Assembly (NCBI GenBank): GCA_021613335.1
Contig: JAJTWR010000299.1
Span: forward strand, 722,501 to 786,500
DNA: 64,000 nt
Source of the DNA: Whitmania pigra
Taxonomy: Eukaryota > Annelida > Clitellata > Hirudinida > Haemopidae
Direction: 5' to 3'
The notes below the pieces were generated by a model. That model worked only from the letters and a program-made list of their open reading frames with translations, did not search any database and was not told the origin of the DNA. This document shows, piece by piece, positions 60,108-64,000 of the stretch. Both the position numbers and the translations under genes were made by a program. Positions within the stretch are counted from its first letter, which is position 1, and each line of letters starts with the position of its first letter.

Positions 60108-63100
60108 CTAACGACACTGCCAGATTTTGATGGTGCTGTCGAGACTTCCTGTTATGACGTACGGAGTTTTCTTGTGAAAATCTGAAGATAATAATTCCTC
60201 GGATGAATGATTGCGTGTCCTTCAACCAAATGATGCACGTCGGTTGAACATAGTAACTAATTAGATAACTAAAGCTTGGCATTAAATTGCTACAGTGGAA
60301 AATGCTTAAATGTATTAACATCTATCACTCATTTTGATTAGAATTAAATTATTAAAGTGTCTATTGCAAACTGACAACATCGACATCATTTTAGATTTTA
60401 GCCAAATTTTTCCACAGTAGATAAAAACAAATGTTAATGCGATGGTGGTAGAAATTTTAATAATAATATCAATTATAGTAATTAGAATAAGGTTGATTAT
60501 ATAACTAATTAGATTTATAATACTAGCAAGACTTATTGCATATTGTATTATTAACTATCCATGGTTTGACTGCAAACAATCCTGACTGACCTAATGTGCA
60601 GACGAAGTGTTGATGAGCATCCAGAGTTTTGCAGTTTCGTTTGTTGGCAACATCCCACACTCTCAGGGTCCGATCGTCGCCTCCACTCAGGATGTACTTT
60701 CCACTCGGATGGAACAAGATTGACCTCACCCAGTTGTCATGACCTATCTGCTCATCCAAACAGACAAACAATATTGTTCAGTATGGTTCAGCAACATTAT
60801 TCGGTGATATGGAAAATGTGTTTTCAAAAAATGTCCTCAAAAATAATTGACTAAAAAAAGGATAAAAACCAAAATGGAGCTTAATTGTGATGACTGACCA
60901 GAGTGAAGAGACACATTTCAGAAGACACATCCCACATTCTTATTGTCTTGTCTCTCGATCCAGAAATCAAAAATGGACCTGGTTTTGGAACTCTCTTCAT
61001 CTGCCAGAACAAGAGATAAACATGCAAAATATAATAAACAATTATTTCAGATGTTATCATGAAATGCCGATGAAAACAATTGGTTACAATAACTAAATTC
61101 ATTCAAGTTTCAATTAGAATTCATCCATTCACAAACAACAATGCCTGTCATCCCCATACATAGTCAGAAGAACCTGTGAACAAATTGCTTGACCATGTAC
61201 AATGGCCATTGTGTGTGACAAGCAGTGTTATGACATTTTTAAACCGAAGTCATTGTATAAATTGATACATGCACACTCAACAATAGGTGCTCTAGCTACA
61301 GTTAAACTTTAGCCTGCACAGGATGACACCACACAACCAAATCAAATTCCTAGACTCTAAAGTGGCTTTGGATGACACTGGAAAGAAAGGACTAACGTCG
61401 ATGTTTGCAGCCTCGCAGATGACAGGAACGGCTGCATCGGTTGCCCAGGCAATGCACTCTACGACGTGTTCGTGGCCTCTCAGTTCTGCCCTGAACTCCC
61501 ACGTGTCGATGGCCCAAATTCTCACCGTCTTATCGTTGGAGCAGCTGGCCAACAGGCTGCCATTGGAGTTGATCCGCACCATCCTAACCCATTCTGTGTG
61601 TCCAGTGAGTGTCTTGACGCAATATCTTCAAACGAAACATAATGTGCCAATGTAATCACATCATCATTCAACTTCGTATCGATCGTTTGCACATACATGC
61701 TCCAAATGCAACAAAACATGTCTTGAAAAACATTGCACAACATGTGAAGAATGGAACTTTTGGTAAGTCCTCAAAGTATGTTATAATAAATAGCAGTAAT
61801 TTTGCATATTATATTATTTCTTCTTTACTAAAGTGCAAGGAATTGTTCTGGTCCATGGAGATGTTCAAGTATGTTTAAGCAATCAACTTTCAACCTACCC
61901 AGTCGAAACATCCCAAATTTTAATGGTCTTGTCCCTCGAAGAAGACACCACAAAATCACCGCTCGGCATGAAAGTGACGCTCGAGACGTTGTGGTCGTGG
62001 CCTAAACAAAAGTTCCGATTGCATTGTTGGCCGATTAAGGATTTTAATTGTTACCAACATCAAGGAAATTAAATCACTTCAGTCAAACACATATTCAGAC
62101 CAATTAAAGATGAAATTCCAAAAGTACCTCTCATGGTTTTCACGCACTCGTAGACGCTGAAATCCCAAAGCTTGACAAAGGTGTCAGCAGAAGATGAAAC
62201 TGACATCGAAACAATAAAAATCCATGTATCATAATTACTAATTAATTACTACAGATTTTGGTCATGATCAAATCAAACATTACACTGAGAAACCAAAAAT
62301 TAAAAACTTTTTTACCCAGCCATTTGCCATTCTGATCAAAAGCTAAGTCCTGAACAGAGTCTGTATGGCCTCTCATAGTTCTTTCATAGTCTCCACTTTC
62401 ATAGTCCCATACCTACCATGCAATGAGCATTAAAAAGGAATCAGATTTATTTTTATTAATTACAAAGTAGTAAATAAGTCACAAAGAAACATAACTAAGT
62501 AAGTTAATAAGTCACTGCCAACAAATCAAATTAAAGGATATATTAACATCAAATGAATATTCATCTCATTCAAATAAATACTATTTAACCAAGAGCATTT
62601 TCAGTTAACAGGAAATTACTTCAGTTGCTCACTTTTATGGTTGCATCTTCACTAGCAGTAACGATGAGATTGAAAACAGGATGGAAAAGAACTTTTGTCA
62701 CGGCTCCTCGATGTCCGGTGAGGCAGTACTTCTCGGGGGGACGAGGAATCCAATCGGCTGGATTTTGACGGTCTTTACCAGGGAGGGGTGCTTGAGTATC
62801 ATTGGTTCTCGAGGCCAAAATTGTTTCTAAATCATTTACCTGACGATTATGATGCCATACATTAGGATAATGCTATACTTTCAGTTATTCAGAACTATTC
62901 AGTGGTTAATGCCACAAATAAGTTATTACTTTTTTTTGTAATCTTACAACGGATGTCCACTTTTTTTCTAGTAGACCTGAAAACTTGTTTTCGAGTTCTG
63001 CTGGCTGAAATATAAACCAGTTCATTGAGAAGCCTCAACTTTATGCAGATTATAAAAAATATAAGCATCTACAAAAACAGATATGTAAAAGAGCTCAAAC

Positions 63101-63289
63101 AATAAATACCAAACCAGCTTCTTTTTTGAATTCTGCATATGTATTTTCATATCCACTGTTAAAAAGGTAATCTGCCAGAGCCTTGTTTCTGAATATGACA
63201 AAATTAATTGTCAAATGTAAACATATATATAATCATAATTGAATCTGAGACACGCACAATTCTTCACGTTGTCTTGGAGAGAGCACCAT
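60108..63289 (-). CDS. PAFAH1B1: LIS1, dynein regulator (PAFAH1B1)
   Basis: LIS1 binds and regulates cytoplasmic dynein and is also the beta subunit of type I PAF acetylhydrolase. Eleven coding exons: 63289-63258, 63188-63115, 62997-62930, 62839-62633, 62412-62316, 62199-62128, 62001-61899, 61625-61397, 61000-60899, 60747-60591, 60181-60108. They join in phase to 404 residues (human 410). The start [11 protein letters not shown] matches the family. LisH spans about 5-38, a short coiled coil 50-80, and seven WD40 repeats begin after [10 protein letters not shown]. Seen motifs include [52 protein letters not shown] and a final [10 protein letters not shown]. Length differences are a short spacer after FKKEAE and the loop before KPGPF. 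Every splice site is GT-AG. Confidence 0.96.
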
Positions 63290-64000
63290 CGTTAGTTGAG
63301 GGTTGATCTGGAGGTTTGTGCTAAAATTCAAAGCGGCCTACAGGATATGCACTCTGACAGACAAAGAAACATGTTATATACCTGTAATTATTAAGTGTCA
63401 TGAGGCCTTATACAACATAAATGAAATTGTTTTATCATGACTTAATCTTAGACAGGCGTCGGAGAGTTCTCAAAATCGTGAACAAGTAACGAATTTCAAT
63501 AGCTAAACAGACAGAATAACTCAATCACCAAAAACAATTCACTGTAACTTCACTCTTGTGTTAAAATCTACTATGAATCAGAAGTATTTCTGTTGAGCAT
63601 AAATTAACGAACAAGCGGCGAACCAATTGCAGCGTAGAACCCACTCGAAAGACTAAATTAACAAAACAAATAGAATTAATAATTCGCAATAAAACGTTTT
63701 AAAATGTGTAACAAACCCTGACCGGGATCAACAATTTTGTTGAACAATTATTGTAATAAAAAAGGACAACTTCCTACACGTCAAAATATGTGCAGCGCTT
63801 AATTTTTTCTTTATGAATAAGAAATTATAATGCTTCTAAAGCGTATGTTTGAATTAATAATTGTTAATATTGTTAAACAGCAATTAAAATATTGTCTACA
63901 ATAAAATGAGATACTAAAAAAAAAACAAATTCCGCGACAGTTGCCATTAGCTACTGTCAATACTGACTCACGAGACTATCATCTTGAGACATGAAGGCAA
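63290..64000 (-). promoter_or_regulatory. LIS1 5' UTR and upstream region
   Basis: A likely acceptor, ATATCCTGTAG|GCCGC on minus, puts the start of the ATG exon at 63337 with 48 bases of 5' UTR. This implies a noncoding first exon farther upstream. No promoter motif is convincing. Confidence 0.4.

Overview
The window is nuclear DNA from an invertebrate animal, most likely a lophotrochozoan. An annelid such as a leech would fit, but the species is inferred, not shown. The genome is AT-rich and full of ATT, ATG/CAT and ATGG microsatellites. Genes are split by GT-AG introns, and the proteins are metazoan. No bacterial operons, CRISPR arrays or intact transposons are present.

Layout. (1) 2744-14610, plus strand: the 3' half of a muscleblind-like RNA-binding protein gene, five exons, with the 5' exons outside the window. 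(2) 21566-24388, plus: an uninterrupted 940-codon ORF for a HECT-type ubiquitin ligase closest to the TRIP12/Ufd4 class. (3) 29539-25864, minus: a nine-exon, 537-residue divergent protein kinase with HQD and DLG in place of HRD and DFG. (4) 33012-30596, minus: a BPI/LBP-family lipid-binding protein gene with three reading-frame breaks and no recognisable N-terminus, probably a pseudogene. (5) 33097-33339: a 243-bp element with 43-bp terminal inverted repeats (MITE-like). (6) 37544-57823, plus: sacsin (SACS), twelve exons in view including one of 8.69 kb, about 4,620 residues. It has three Hsp90-like SRR modules, a J domain with HPD, and a HEPN domain; the extreme N-terminus is not found. (7) 63289-60108, minus: the complete LIS1/PAFAH1B1 gene, eleven coding exons, 404 residues.

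Sacsin and LIS1 are convergent and about 2.3 kb apart. The kinase and the BPI-like gene lie in tandem on the minus strand. The HECT gene is convergent with the kinase. There is no sign that these neighbours form a pathway; this looks like ordinary animal gene order. Introns and intergenic DNA hold long microsatellites, two short minisatellites (11 bp and 14 bp), a 3'-end remnant of a non-LTR retrotransposon, a tRNA-like SINE candidate and a few orphan exon-like segments.

Exon boundaries were read by hand from GT/AG sites, phase continuity and family similarity. All multi-exon models keep phase at every junction except where a frameshift is stated.
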